The notes under the pieces: generated by a model
Told to the model about the DNA's origin: nothing
Databases searched by the model: none
The model's input: the letters and a program-made list of their open reading frames with translations, nothing else
Assembly: GCF_016028255.1 (NCBI RefSeq)
Contig: NZ_CP065707.1
Coordinates: forward strand, 1,007,001 to 1,071,000
Direction: 5' to 3'
DNA length: 64,000 bases
Source: Streptococcus oralis
GTDB lineage: Bacteria > Bacillota > Bacilli > Lactobacillales > Streptococcaceae
Shown: one piece after another, positions 56,924-64,000 of the stretch
Position numbering within the stretch: the stretch's first letter is position 1
Layout: each line of letters opens with the position of its first letter
Program-made: the position numbers and the translations under genes

Positions 56924-58267
56924 ATGTCATTTACGAAATTTCAGTTTAAAAACTACATAGAAAAGGCTTTGGAGGAGTTGAAGTTTACAACTCCTACCGA
57001 AGTTCAGGAAAAGTTGATTCCTATTGTCTTGGCGGGTCGTGATTTGGTGGGCGAGTCAAAAACAGGTTCAGGAAAGACCCACACTTTCTTGCTACCCATT
57101 TTCCAGCAATTAGATGAAACTAGTGATAGTGTGCAAGCGGTCATTACGGCTCCAAGTCGTGAGTTAGCTACTCAGATTTACCAAGCAGCTCGTCAGATTG
57201 CGGCCCACTCAGATGTCGAAGTCCGTGTGGTTAACTATGTTGGCGGTACGGATAAGGCGCGTCAGATTGAAAAACTTGCCAGCAACCAACCCCATATTGT
57301 CATCGGGACTCCAGGGCGTATCTATGACTTGGTCAAATCTGGTGATTTAGCCATTCACAAGGCCAAGACCTTTGTTGTCGATGAAGCCGATATGACCTTG
57401 GATATGGGATTCTTGGAAACCGTTGATAAGATTGCAGGGAGCCTTCCAAAAGACTTGCAATTCATGGTTTTTTCAGCGACGATTCCTCAAAAATTGCAAC
57501 CGTTCTTGAAAAAATACTTGTCAAATCCTGTCATGGAAAAAATCAAAACAAAAACAGTCATCTCTGATACCATTGAAAACTGGTTGGTTTCGACCAAGGG
57601 CCGAGATAAGAATGCTCAGATTTATGAGTTGACTCAAGTCATGCAACCTTATTTGGCAATGATTTTTGTCAACACTAAAACGCGTGCTGATGAATTGCAT
57701 GCATACTTGACTGCTCAAGGCTTGAAGGTAGCTAAGATTCATGGGGATATTGCTCCTCGCGAGCGAAAGCGAATCATGAATCAGGTGAAAAATCTTGATT
57801 TTGAGTACATTGTCGCAACGGATTTAGCAGCGCGTGGAATTGACATTGAAGGTGTTAGCCATGTCATCAATGACGCCATTCCGCAAGACTTGTCCTTCTT
57901 TGTTCACCGAGTTGGACGGACTGGGCGTAACGGTCTGCCTGGTACAGCTATTACCCTTTACCAGCCAAGTGATGACTCGGATATCCGTGAGTTGGAAAAA
58001 TTAGGTATCAAGTTTACTCCTAAGATGGTCAAAGACGGAGAGTTTCAAGATACATATGACCGTGATCGTCGTGCTAATCGTGAAAAGAAGCAGGATAAGC
58101 TTGATATTGAAATGATTGGCTTGGTTAAAAAGAAAAAGAAAAAAGTCAAACCAGGCTATAAGAAGAAGATTCAATGGGCGGTGGATGAAAAACGCCGTAA
58201 AACCAAGCGTGCTGAAAATCGCGCACGTGGGCGTGCTGAGCGAAAAGCCAAACGCCAAACTTTCTAA
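56924..58267 (+). CDS. DEAD-box ATP-dependent RNA helicase
   Basis: The 447-residue protein has the Q-motif region FTTPTEVQEKLIP, motif I SKTGSGKT, Ia PSRELATQ, motif II VDEADMTLD (DEAD), motif III FSATIP, and motif VI HRVGRTGRNG. A very basic tail of about 50 residues (KKKKKKVKPGYKKK type) should bind RNA. It resembles CshB-like helicases in cold adaptation or ribosome assembly. I chose ATG 56924; TATAAT at 56891-56896 would lie inside the longer frame. It stands alone between the LPXTG gene and metK. Confidence 0.93.
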   Translation: MSFTKFQFKNYIEKALEELKFTTPTEVQEKLIPIVLAGRDLVGESKTGSGKTHTFLLPIFQQLDETSDSVQAVITAPSRELATQIYQAARQIAAHSDVEVRVVNYVGGTDKARQIEKLASNQPHIVIGTPGRIYDLVKSGDLAIHKAKTFVVDEADMTLDMGFLETVDKIAGSLPKDLQFMVFSATIPQKLQPFLKKYLSNPVMEKIKTKTVISDTIENWLVSTKGRDKNAQIYELTQVMQPYLAMIFVNTKTRADELHAYLTAQGLKVAKIHGDIAPRERKRIMNQVKNLDFEYIVATDLAARGIDIEGVSHVINDAIPQDLSFFVHRVGRTGRNGLPGTAITLYQPSDDSDIRELEKLGIKFTPKMVKDGEFQDTYDRDRRANREKKQDKLDIEMIGLVKKKKKKVKPGYKKKIQWAVDEKRRKTKRAENRARGRAERKAKRQTF

Positions 58268-58348
58268 GAACAAAATTGGAGCTGAATGGCTCCTTTTTCT
58301 AACTTCGTTTTATGAATTTTCAAAAATACTGCAAAAAAAAGTAAAAAG

Positions 58349-58357
58349 TGGTATAAT
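58349..58357 (+). promoter_or_regulatory. extended -10 promoter of metK
   Basis: TGGTATAAT with hexamer TATAAT at 58352-58357. The -35 is weak (CTGCAA at about 58329-58334). Transcription would start at about 58364, exactly where the SMK box begins. Confidence 0.75.
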
Positions 58358-58363
58358 GATAAG

Positions 58364-58729
58364 GTTATATAGTCCCGATAAGATGGTAGAAATTTCTATC
58401 AGTACTTTGTAACTCGCAAAGAATGATGACTCCAAAGTCGCTCGTCCTTCTACGGTTGCCGCTATTAAGCGGTCACCCTATGCGCCTTACTAGCTTCAGA
58501 AATAAAAAAACATCGTTTTTATTTCTTTTGCGTCGTAACTCGCAAAGAATGATGGCTCCAAAGTCGCTCGTCCTTCTACGGTTGCCGCTATAATGCGGTC
58601 ACCTTATGCGCCTTACTAGCTTCAGAAATAAAAAAGTATCGTTTTATTTCTTTCGCGTCGTAACTCTTAGACTATAGAAATACCTATCAGTACTTTGTAA
58701 CTCTATAACAATATTTTTTAAGGGGGGAC
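58364..58729 (+). promoter_or_regulatory. SMK box (SAM-III riboswitch) of metK, interrupted by an insertion
   Basis: The 5' part holds P1 strand GUUAUAUAG (58364-58372) and the anti-Shine-Dalgarno GUCCC (58372-58376). A hairpin GGUAGA/UCUAUC and the AGUACUUUGUAAC strand (58401-58413) that closes P1 follow. The Shine-Dalgarno GGGGGGAC (58722-58729) that should pair with GUCCC is about 310 nt further on. Between them lie two tandem repeat units and a second copy of the P1-closing strand (58693-58701). In SMK riboswitches SAM binding hides the Shine-Dalgarno, lowering MetK synthesis. Confidence 0.8.
58409..58659. repeat. two tandem MITE-like units (126 and 125 bp) inside the metK leader
   Basis: Unit 1 starts at 58409 and unit 2 at 58535; they are nearly identical. 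Each begins GTAACTCGCAAAGAA and ends TTCTTTTGCG or TTCTTTCGCG, giving short terminal inverted repeats. GTAACTC recurs at each border (58409, 58535, 58660, 58697). Each unit contains an AGAAATAAAAA/TTTTTATTTCT hairpin and a GGT-CCGCT/AGCGG-ACC hairpin. There is no coding capacity. It is not BOX, RUP or SPRITE as I know them. Confidence 0.85.
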
Positions 58730-58735
58730 ATTTTT

Positions 58736-59926
58736 ATGTCAGAACGTAAATTATTCACGTCTGAATCTGTATCTGAGGGGCATCCAGATAAGATTGCAGA
58801 CCAAATTTCAGATGCGATTTTGGATGCTATTTTAGCAAAGGATCCAGAGGCGCACGTTGCTGCTGAGACAGCTGTATACACTGGTTCTGTCCATGTTTTT
58901 GGTGAAATTTCTACAAATGCCTATGTGGATATCAACCGTGTGGTTCGTGATACCATTGCAGAGATTGGTTATACGAATGCAGAATATGGTTTTTCTGCGG
59001 AAACAGTTGGAGTTCATCCATCGCTTGTTGAGCAGTCGCCGGATATCGCCCAAGGTGTTAATGAAGCCTTGGAAGTCCGTGGAAGTGCAGATCAAGATCC
59101 GCTTGACTTGATTGGTGCTGGTGACCAAGGTCTCATGTTTGGATTTGCAGTGGATGAGACAGAAGAACTCATGCCTTTACCAATCTCACTTAGCCACAAG
59201 TTGGTTCGTCGTTTAGCAGAACTTCGTAAGTCTGGTGAAATCAGCTATCTTCGTCCAGATGCCAAATCACAAGTTACAGTTGAGTACGATGAAAATGATC
59301 GTCCAGTACGTGTGGACACAGTCGTTATTTCAACTCAGCACGATCCAGAAGCTACTAATGAACAAATCCATCAAGATGTGATTAACAAGGTTATCAAAGA
59401 AGTTATTCCCGCTTCTTACTTGGATGAGCAAACAAAATTCTTCATCAATCCGACTGGCCGCTTTGTAATCGGTGGACCTCAAGGAGACTCAGGTTTGACT
59501 GGTCGTAAGATCATCGTGGATACCTATGGTGGCTATTCTCGTCATGGTGGCGGTGCCTTCTCTGGTAAGGATGCGACTAAGGTGGATCGTTCTGCGTCAT
59601 ATGCAGCTCGCTACATTGCCAAGAATATCGTTGCAGCAGGTCTTGCTAAGAAAGTAGAAGTGCAATTGGCCTATGCCATCGGTGTGGCACAGCCTGTTTC
59701 TGTTCGTATCGATACTTTCGGTACAGGAACAGTAGCTGAAAGCAAACTTGAAAAAGCAGCGCGTCAAACCTTTGATCTTCGCCCTGCAGGAATTATCCAA
59801 ATGCTGGATCTTAAACGTCCAATTTACCGTCAAACAGCGGCTTATGGACACATGGGACGTACAGATATTGACCTTCCATGGGAACGTTTGGACAAGGTAG
59901 AGGCTTTGAAAGAAGCTGTGAAATAA
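58736..59926 (+). CDS. metK: S-adenosylmethionine synthetase
   Basis: The 396-residue enzyme makes SAM from methionine and ATP. Motifs [16 protein letters not shown] at about residue 15, [12 protein letters not shown] at about 122 and [17 protein letters not shown] at about 268 are canonical. The strong GGGGGG Shine-Dalgarno upstream is the target of the SMK riboswitch. It is monocistronic and ends at a strong terminator. Confidence 0.98.
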   Translation: MSERKLFTSESVSEGHPDKIADQISDAILDAILAKDPEAHVAAETAVYTGSVHVFGEISTNAYVDINRVVRDTIAEIGYTNAEYGFSAETVGVHPSLVEQSPDIAQGVNEALEVRGSADQDPLDLIGAGDQGLMFGFAVDETEELMPLPISLSHKLVRRLAELRKSGEISYLRPDAKSQVTVEYDENDRPVRVDTVVISTQHDPEATNEQIHQDVINKVIKEVIPASYLDEQTKFFINPTGRFVIGGPQGDSGLTGRKIIVDTYGGYSRHGGGAFSGKDATKVDRSASYAARYIAKNIVAAGLAKKVEVQLAYAIGVAQPVSVRIDTFGTGTVAESKLEKAARQTFDLRPAGIIQMLDLKRPIYRQTAAYGHMGRTDIDLPWERLDKVEALKEAVK

Positions 59927-59929
59927 AAC

Positions 59930-59964
59930 TAAAAGATTGGTAGCTGTGCACTACCAATCTTTTT
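59930..59964 (+). terminator. terminator after metK
   Basis: AAAGATTGGTAG/CTACCAATCTTT hairpin followed by a T-run. Confidence 0.88.
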
Positions 59965-59996
59965 TGCAAAAGAAAACCAGCTTATGGCTGACTTTC

Positions 59997-60296
59997 TTAT
60001 TTTGTAGGAATAGAAATTTCAATCAATTTATCTGAATAAAGCGTCTTGATATTAGCTTCATCGATATTATCTTTATCGATTTTGCGTTTCATGAAGAAAT
60101 CTTGGATGGTTTCGATTTCCGGTTCACGAATAGCGCGGTGTTTGTTGGAAATGAGGATTTCATAGTGAAGCGGAGCTTGAGTGAAAATCACATCTGTGTT
60201 TCCAGCAGAATAGACCTCGACAAGAGTTGCGTCTGTGCTTTCTAATTGGCTTTTAACAAGTTGCGAGTGTGAATTAGTCGTGTTGATAAGCTTCAT
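59997..60296 (-). CDS. DUF1827 family protein
   Basis: The 99-residue soluble protein MKLINTTNSHSQLVKSQLES ... matches DUF1827, a short family of Lactobacillales with no assigned role. It converges on metK and is followed upstream by a NUDIX gene on the same strand, 58 nt away. Confidence 0.8.
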   Translation of the reverse strand: MKLINTTNSHSQLVKSQLESTDATLVEVYSAGNTDVIFTQAPLHYEILISNKHRAIREPEIETIQDFFMKRKIDKDNIDEANIKTLYSDKLIEISIPTK

Positions 60297-60354
60297 AATA
60301 GTTCCTCCAATTTTCTAACTCTATTATAGCACTTTTTGGATAAAATCGTGTATT

Positions 60355-60807
60355 TTAGTCAATTCTATGCTGAATTTTCCAAGCTTCTATTCCCCATTTA
60401 TGGCTACCACGTTTGAGTTTTTCAATTGCTTCATCAATAGGAAACCAAGCAATATGATTAAAATCTTCTAATGGTTTTTGTACTTCTTGGAAAGAAGTGG
60501 CTTCATAGAGATAAGCTGGATTGTAGTAGTAGGTATCACGGTGGCGAGAGTAAAAATACTCATCAGCTTGCCCATAATAGGTTCCGATTTCAGCTGTAAA
60601 GCCTAGTTCTTCGATTAGTTCTCTCTTCAGTGCTTCTTGATGGTCTTCGCCTGCTTCAATCTCTCCGCCTGGCAAGAACCAAGCCCCATTGGGAGCTTGA
60701 ACTAGAACGATTTGTTTTTTTTCCGCATCCGGAATAACTGCGTACACACCATAGCGGGGCTGGTAGGTCACATTCTCTTTTTTTTCACCAAAAGTTGGGT
60801 TTACCAT
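60355..60807 (-). CDS. NUDIX hydrolase (MutT-like)
   Basis: The 150-residue protein has a complete NUDIX box, GGEIEAGEDHQEALKRELIE then ELGF, at about residues 47-70. I chose the start at 60807 with GAGG upstream, since the longer frame adds residues unlike the family. It lies downstream of clpE after a terminator. The substrate is unknown. Confidence 0.87.
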   Translation of the reverse strand: MVNPTFGEKKENVTYQPRYGVYAVIPDAEKKQIVLVQAPNGAWFLPGGEIEAGEDHQEALKRELIEELGFTAEIGTYYGQADEYFYSRHRDTYYYNPAYLYEATSFQEVQKPLEDFNHIAWFPIDEAIEKLKRGSHKWGIEAWKIQHRID

Positions 60808-60890
60808 TGCATTTTCCTCATTCTCTAGTATCTTTATTATTATCATAATGGACGAGGGGCAAGCTGTCAAGAATAAACAGTTATTTTAGT

Positions 60891-60925
60891 AAAAAAGGTG
60901 CAGAAAATGATAGACTTCCTGCACC
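60891..60925 (-). terminator. terminator after clpE
   Basis: GGTGCAG (60898-60904) and CTGCACC (60919-60925) form a hairpin that, read on the minus strand, ends in a T-run. Confidence 0.85.
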
Positions 60926-60937
60926 TGTTAGATCGTT

Positions 60938-63196
60938 TTATTCTTCTTTTTCAGAAGCATTCTCTTCTGCTTTCTCACTTTTCTTGGCAGATTTGATTTG
61001 AATCTTGCCATTGCTTGTCATAATTGCCTTGAGGTCTTTTTCACTTGGGTTTTCAAGGTAGTAGTCTGTGATAGCATCCTCGATATGGTCTTGAATGGTA
61101 CGGCGGAGTGGCCGTGCTCCCATTTTTGGATCATATCCCAAGTCAACCAACTTTTCCTTGACCTTGTCTGTCACATCAAGGTGGATATTGTTGCTGGAGA
61201 GGCGTTTGTTGACATCTGCTAGCATGAGTTCGACGATTTGGAGAAGGTTGTCCTTGCTGAGAGGTTTAAATTCGATGATGCCGTCAAAACGGTTCATAAA
61301 CTCAGGACTAAAGAAGTTGCCGAGTTCACCGAGAACAGAGTTGGTTCGACCTTCACGAGCAGCTCCAAAACCAACGCTGGCTTCGGCCTTACCAGTACCC
61401 GCATTTGAGGTCATGATAATGATGGCATCCTTAAAGCTAACTGTTCGTCCTTGCCCATCAGTCAAACGACCATCGTCCAAGACTTGGAGGAACATGTGCA
61501 TCACATCTGGGTGGGCTTTTTCAACTTCATCGAGAAGGATGAGAGAGTAAGGATTGCGACGAACTTTTTCCGTTAACTGACCAGCTTCATCGTAGCCGAC
61601 ATAGCCTGGAGGGGCTCCGACTAACTTAGCCACGCTGTGTTTTTCCATGTATTCACTCATATCAAAGCGAATCATGCTGTTAGCAGAACCAAAGAGCTCA
61701 ATGGCTAGTTGTTTGGAAAGTTCTGTCTTACCGACACCAGTTGGTCCGACAAAGAGGAAACTTCCGATTGGGCGGTTGGGAGTACCAAGTCCAACACGAT
61801 TACGACGGATGGCTTTGGCAATCTTATCGACAGCCTCGTCTTGTCCGATAACATGGGCCTTGAGGTCTTCTGCTAGATGGATCAATTGAGACTGTTCTTT
61901 TTCTTTTAGCTCCCCAACAGGGATATTGGTTTTCTGCTCGATGATATGTTCAATCGTTTTCTCGCTGATGATTGGAGTATCCTGATCGGTCACCTTGTTC
62001 TTTTGCATTTCCTTGTACTTGGCAATCTGATCACGGAAGTAGGCAGCTTTTTCAAAGTCTTCCTCTCGTGTAGCTTGTGCCTTGAGATTTTCAGCTTCAA
62101 TCAAGCGTTGATCAATCACTTTAGGATCAACAAAGTTCAGCGTCAAATTCATCTTTGAACCGGCTTCGTCTAAAAGGTCAATAGCCTTGTCAGGCAAGAA
62201 ACGATCTTGGATGTAACGATTGGAAAGAGTAGCAGCTGCTTCGATAGCAGCATCGGTATACTTGACGTGATGGTAGTCTTCGTATTTCTTTTGAACCCCT
62301 TTGAGGATGGTAATGGTTTCTTCGACAGTTGGTTCATCTACCTTGACAGGCTGCATACGGCGCTCCAAAGCAGCATCTTTTTCAATGATGCGGTATTCAT
62401 TGAGAGTAGTAGCACCGACCAGTTGCAATTCACCACGGGCAAGGGCAGGTTTGAGGATATTTCCTGCATCCATATTGCCATCGCCAGCAGATCCCGCACC
62501 GACAATTTCATGGATTTCGTCGATAAAGAGAATGATATCCTCACGTTTGCGTATCTCTTCCATGAGCTTTTGCATACGCTCTTCAAATTGGCCTCGAATC
62601 CCTGTTCCTTGAACTAGACTGACCACATCCAGACGGATGACCTGCTTGCCTTGGAGTTTATGGGGAACATCGCCATCGACAATCTTCTGAGCTAGACCTT
62701 CCACAACGGCTGTTTTACCAACACCTGGTTCTCCGATGAGGACAGGATTGTTTTTTGTTCGACGGTTGAGGATTTCGATAACGCGAATAATCTCCTCATC
62801 TCGACCGATAACAGGGTCAATATCTCCTCTACGAGCAATCTCAGTAATGTTGATACCATATTCCTCTAGGAGTCCTCTTTCTTGGCTAGGAGGTGTTTGA
62901 AGTGGACCGCGGTTTTGAGGCCCATAACCCCCATTTCCACCGTGACCATCACCTGATTGAGTGGGAGGAATGTTATTAGAAGAAGGTCTGAAATTGTTCA
63001 AATCATTGAAAAAGTCTCCGAAAGGATCAAAGTCACGATTGTTTAGGTCAGTCATTCCTTTAAAGAGGGTATTGTTTGGGTCTGTTTTGATAATTTTATA
63101 GCAATTTTGACAGAGATCAATTTGTTTTTGCTGTCCATTGATATTGGTATACAGATGAATTGTTGAGTCGTTTATTTTACAGTTTTGACAGAGCAT
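60938..63196 (-). CDS. clpE: ATP-dependent Clp protease ATPase subunit ClpE
   Basis: The 752-residue Hsp100 protein has the ClpE N-terminal zinc finger (MLCQNCKIN ... [10 protein letters not shown]), a Gly/Pro-rich linker, and two AAA+ modules. Walker A motifs are GEPGVGKTA (about residue 157) and GPTGVGKTE (about 490), with a UVR-like coiled segment between. It unfolds proteins for ClpP. A CtsR-type box overlaps its promoter region, the usual heat-shock control of clpE. Confidence 0.97.
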   Translation of the reverse strand: MLCQNCKINDSTIHLYTNINGQQKQIDLCQNCYKIIKTDPNNTLFKGMTDLNNRDFDPFGDFFNDLNNFRPSSNNIPPTQSGDGHGGNGGYGPQNRGPLQTPPSQERGLLEEYGINITEIARRGDIDPVIGRDEEIIRVIEILNRRTKNNPVLIGEPGVGKTAVVEGLAQKIVDGDVPHKLQGKQVIRLDVVSLVQGTGIRGQFEERMQKLMEEIRKREDIILFIDEIHEIVGAGSAGDGNMDAGNILKPALARGELQLVGATTLNEYRIIEKDAALERRMQPVKVDEPTVEETITILKGVQKKYEDYHHVKYTDAAIEAAATLSNRYIQDRFLPDKAIDLLDEAGSKMNLTLNFVDPKVIDQRLIEAENLKAQATREEDFEKAAYFRDQIAKYKEMQKNKVTDQDTPIISEKTIEHIIEQKTNIPVGELKEKEQSQLIHLAEDLKAHVIGQDEAVDKIAKAIRRNRVGLGTPNRPIGSFLFVGPTGVGKTELSKQLAIELFGSANSMIRFDMSEYMEKHSVAKLVGAPPGYVGYDEAGQLTEKVRRNPYSLILLDEVEKAHPDVMHMFLQVLDDGRLTDGQGRTVSFKDAIIIMTSNAGTGKAEASVGFGAAREGRTNSVLGELGNFFSPEFMNRFDGIIEFKPLSKDNLLQIVELMLADVNKRLSSNNIHLDVTDKVKEKLVDLGYDPKMGARPLRRTIQDHIEDAITDYYLENPSEKDLKAIMTSNGKIQIKSAKKSEKAEENASEKEE

Positions 63197-63237
63197 ACAT
63201 CTACCTCATTTCATTCTTATTCTTGGCCTAAGAAAAA

Positions 63238-63273
63238 GGTCAAGAATAGTCAAAGTTTTATACTCTCATTATA
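63238..63273 (-). promoter_or_regulatory. clpE promoter with CtsR box
   Basis: GGTCAAG-AAT-AGTCAAA at 63238-63254 matches the CtsR direct repeat with one mismatch. It lies just downstream of a minus-strand TATAAT (63268-63273). CtsR bound there would block clpE transcription until heat or other protein stress. Confidence 0.8.
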
Positions 63274-63432
63274 GCATGATTAAGGTGTAAAGCAAGTAAA
63301 AAGATTGGGAAGTGGTCGTTTTTAAAAGAAGGATTTATGGAGAATCCAGCGACATTGAAGGTAAAAAAAATCCCATTTGTGGTGACAAAAAGGATTCTCA
63401 TTCATCGGGCCTTACTGCCCGTTGTTTTTATA

Positions 63433-63663
63433 CTAGTAAAGGAGTTCGTAGATCTCCATTGCAATCAAATCAATGCTATCAAAGGTATAAGTTTCACGTG
63501 CTTCAACATCGCGAAGGGTGAAGAGTGATCCGTTTTCTTCGTCATAGCTGTATGCAACTTCTGCAACAACAACTCCTTCACGTTCAAAATTACGTTTTAG
63601 ATTTCCGCCATCTTTTGTCATAGCTTCTAGGCGGTTGATGATTCTAACCAAATGTGATTCCAT
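63433..63663 (-). CDS. DUF1797 family (YkuJ-like) protein
   Basis: The 76-residue soluble protein MESHLVRIINRLEAMTKDGG ... matches DUF1797, whose B. subtilis member is YkuJ and has no known function. It is a single gene between clpE and the amino-acid permease. A CGGGC/GCCCG hairpin with a T-run at about 63397-63427 lies just beyond its stop and could terminate transcription. Confidence 0.82.
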   Translation of the reverse strand: MESHLVRIINRLEAMTKDGGNLKRNFEREGVVVAEVAYSYDEENGSLFTLRDVEARETYTFDSIDLIAMEIYELLY

Positions 63664-63791
63664 TATGATTCTCCTCCATTTCTTATCGTTACTATTTTAC
63701 CATAAACCACGGGGACTTGACTAGAAAAAACTAAGATTTCTCGCTATTTCTCTTTTGCATAAAATTATTGGTGAAAATCAGTGAAAAAATA

Positions 63792-63820
63792 TTGAATTTT
63801 AATTCAAGATATGTTATAAT
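63792..63820 (+). promoter_or_regulatory. promoter of the amino-acid ABC permease gene
   Basis: TTGAAT (63792-63797) and TATAAT (63815-63820) with a 17-bp spacer, 33 bp before the ATG at 63854. Confidence 0.75.
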
Positions 63821-63853
63821 CATACAAACTAATGTTTAGAAAGCTGAGTTTAT

Positions 63854-64000
63854 ATGAATTTTTCCTTTTTACCAAAGTATTTACCTTATTTTAATTACGG
63901 AGCTCTTATCACTGTAGTGATTTCAATTCTGGTAGTCTTTTTCGGTACCATTCTAGGTGTCTTATTGGCCTTTGCTCAACGCTCACGTTTTAAACCTCTT
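63854..64000 (+). CDS. amino-acid ABC transporter permease, N-terminal part
   Basis: The first 49 residues (MNFSFLPKYLPYFNYGALIT ...) show a short periplasmic lead and the first membrane segment of a His/Glu/Gln/Arg-type permease (HisM/GlnP family), with FFGTILGVLLAFAQ. The window ends here, so domains, length and partners cannot be judged. Confidence 0.75.
   Translation, partial: MNFSFLPKYLPYFNYGALITVVISILVVFFGTILGVLLAFAQRSRFKPL

Noticed and set aside
63312..63528. Two short plus-strand frames near clpE
   Set aside because: They overlap the DUF1797 gene on the other strand, have no clear ribosome binding site and match no family known to me; a hairpin inside them looks like a terminator.

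Overview
The window looks like chromosome of a mitis-group Streptococcus (S. mitis / S. oralis / S. pneumoniae clade). The evidence is a low-GC sequence with TGnTATAAT extended -10 promoters, a BOX repeat (32747-32909), an IS1167-type element, a competence-type prepilin peptidase, a YSIRK/LPXTG surface protein, an SMK-box leader before metK, and the streptococcal families DUF3013, DUF1827 and DUF4649. The species is not settled by sequence reading alone.

Layout. 1-8.4 kb: VOC protein and exoA, a DUF3290/DUF421 membrane pair, a heterodimeric ABC exporter, and a sugar-1-phosphate transferase plus aminotransferase that I link to AATGal and teichoic acid synthesis. 8.4-16.4 kb: a tryptophan locus in which one promoter drives a T-box, a trpB paralogue, a second T-box and then trpEGDCFBA. 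16.4-23.7 kb: prepilin peptidase and a GNAT protein, then an accessory strip ending at tRNA-Lys. That strip holds duplicated tRNA-Lys 3' ends that look like attachment sites, IS scars, LtrA, a membrane protein with a permuted papain-like tail, an AI-2E-family permease, an HdeD-like protein, a diverged tRNA-Lys copy, and a probable 6S RNA.

23.7-32.9 kb: housekeeping genes (rarA, DUF3013, M50-like peptidase, NUDIX, prmA-rsmE, pepF), a frameshifted DUF2785 gene, an aquaporin and a BOX element. 32.9-44.3 kb: queCDEF behind a structured leader, trxA, DUF4649, a MarR regulator with two matching palindromes, lrgAB-like genes, a GntR-ABC module, nrdR-dnaB-dnaI, a nitroreductase and der. 44.3-46.5 kb: decayed IS1167 and IS30-family copies. 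46.5-64 kb: ptsG, an endonuclease-family protein, a 2264-residue SHIRT-repeat cell-wall protein, a DEAD-box helicase, metK behind an SMK riboswitch interrupted by a tandem repeat, DUF1827, NUDIX, clpE with a CtsR box, DUF1797, and the start of an amino-acid ABC permease.

The most unusual features are the SMK riboswitch split by two 125-bp MITE-like units, the giant SHIRT protein with nine near-identical 255-bp repeats, the serial tryptophan T-boxes around a duplicated trpB, the layered tRNA-Lys attachment scars, and an unclassified que-operon leader RNA.
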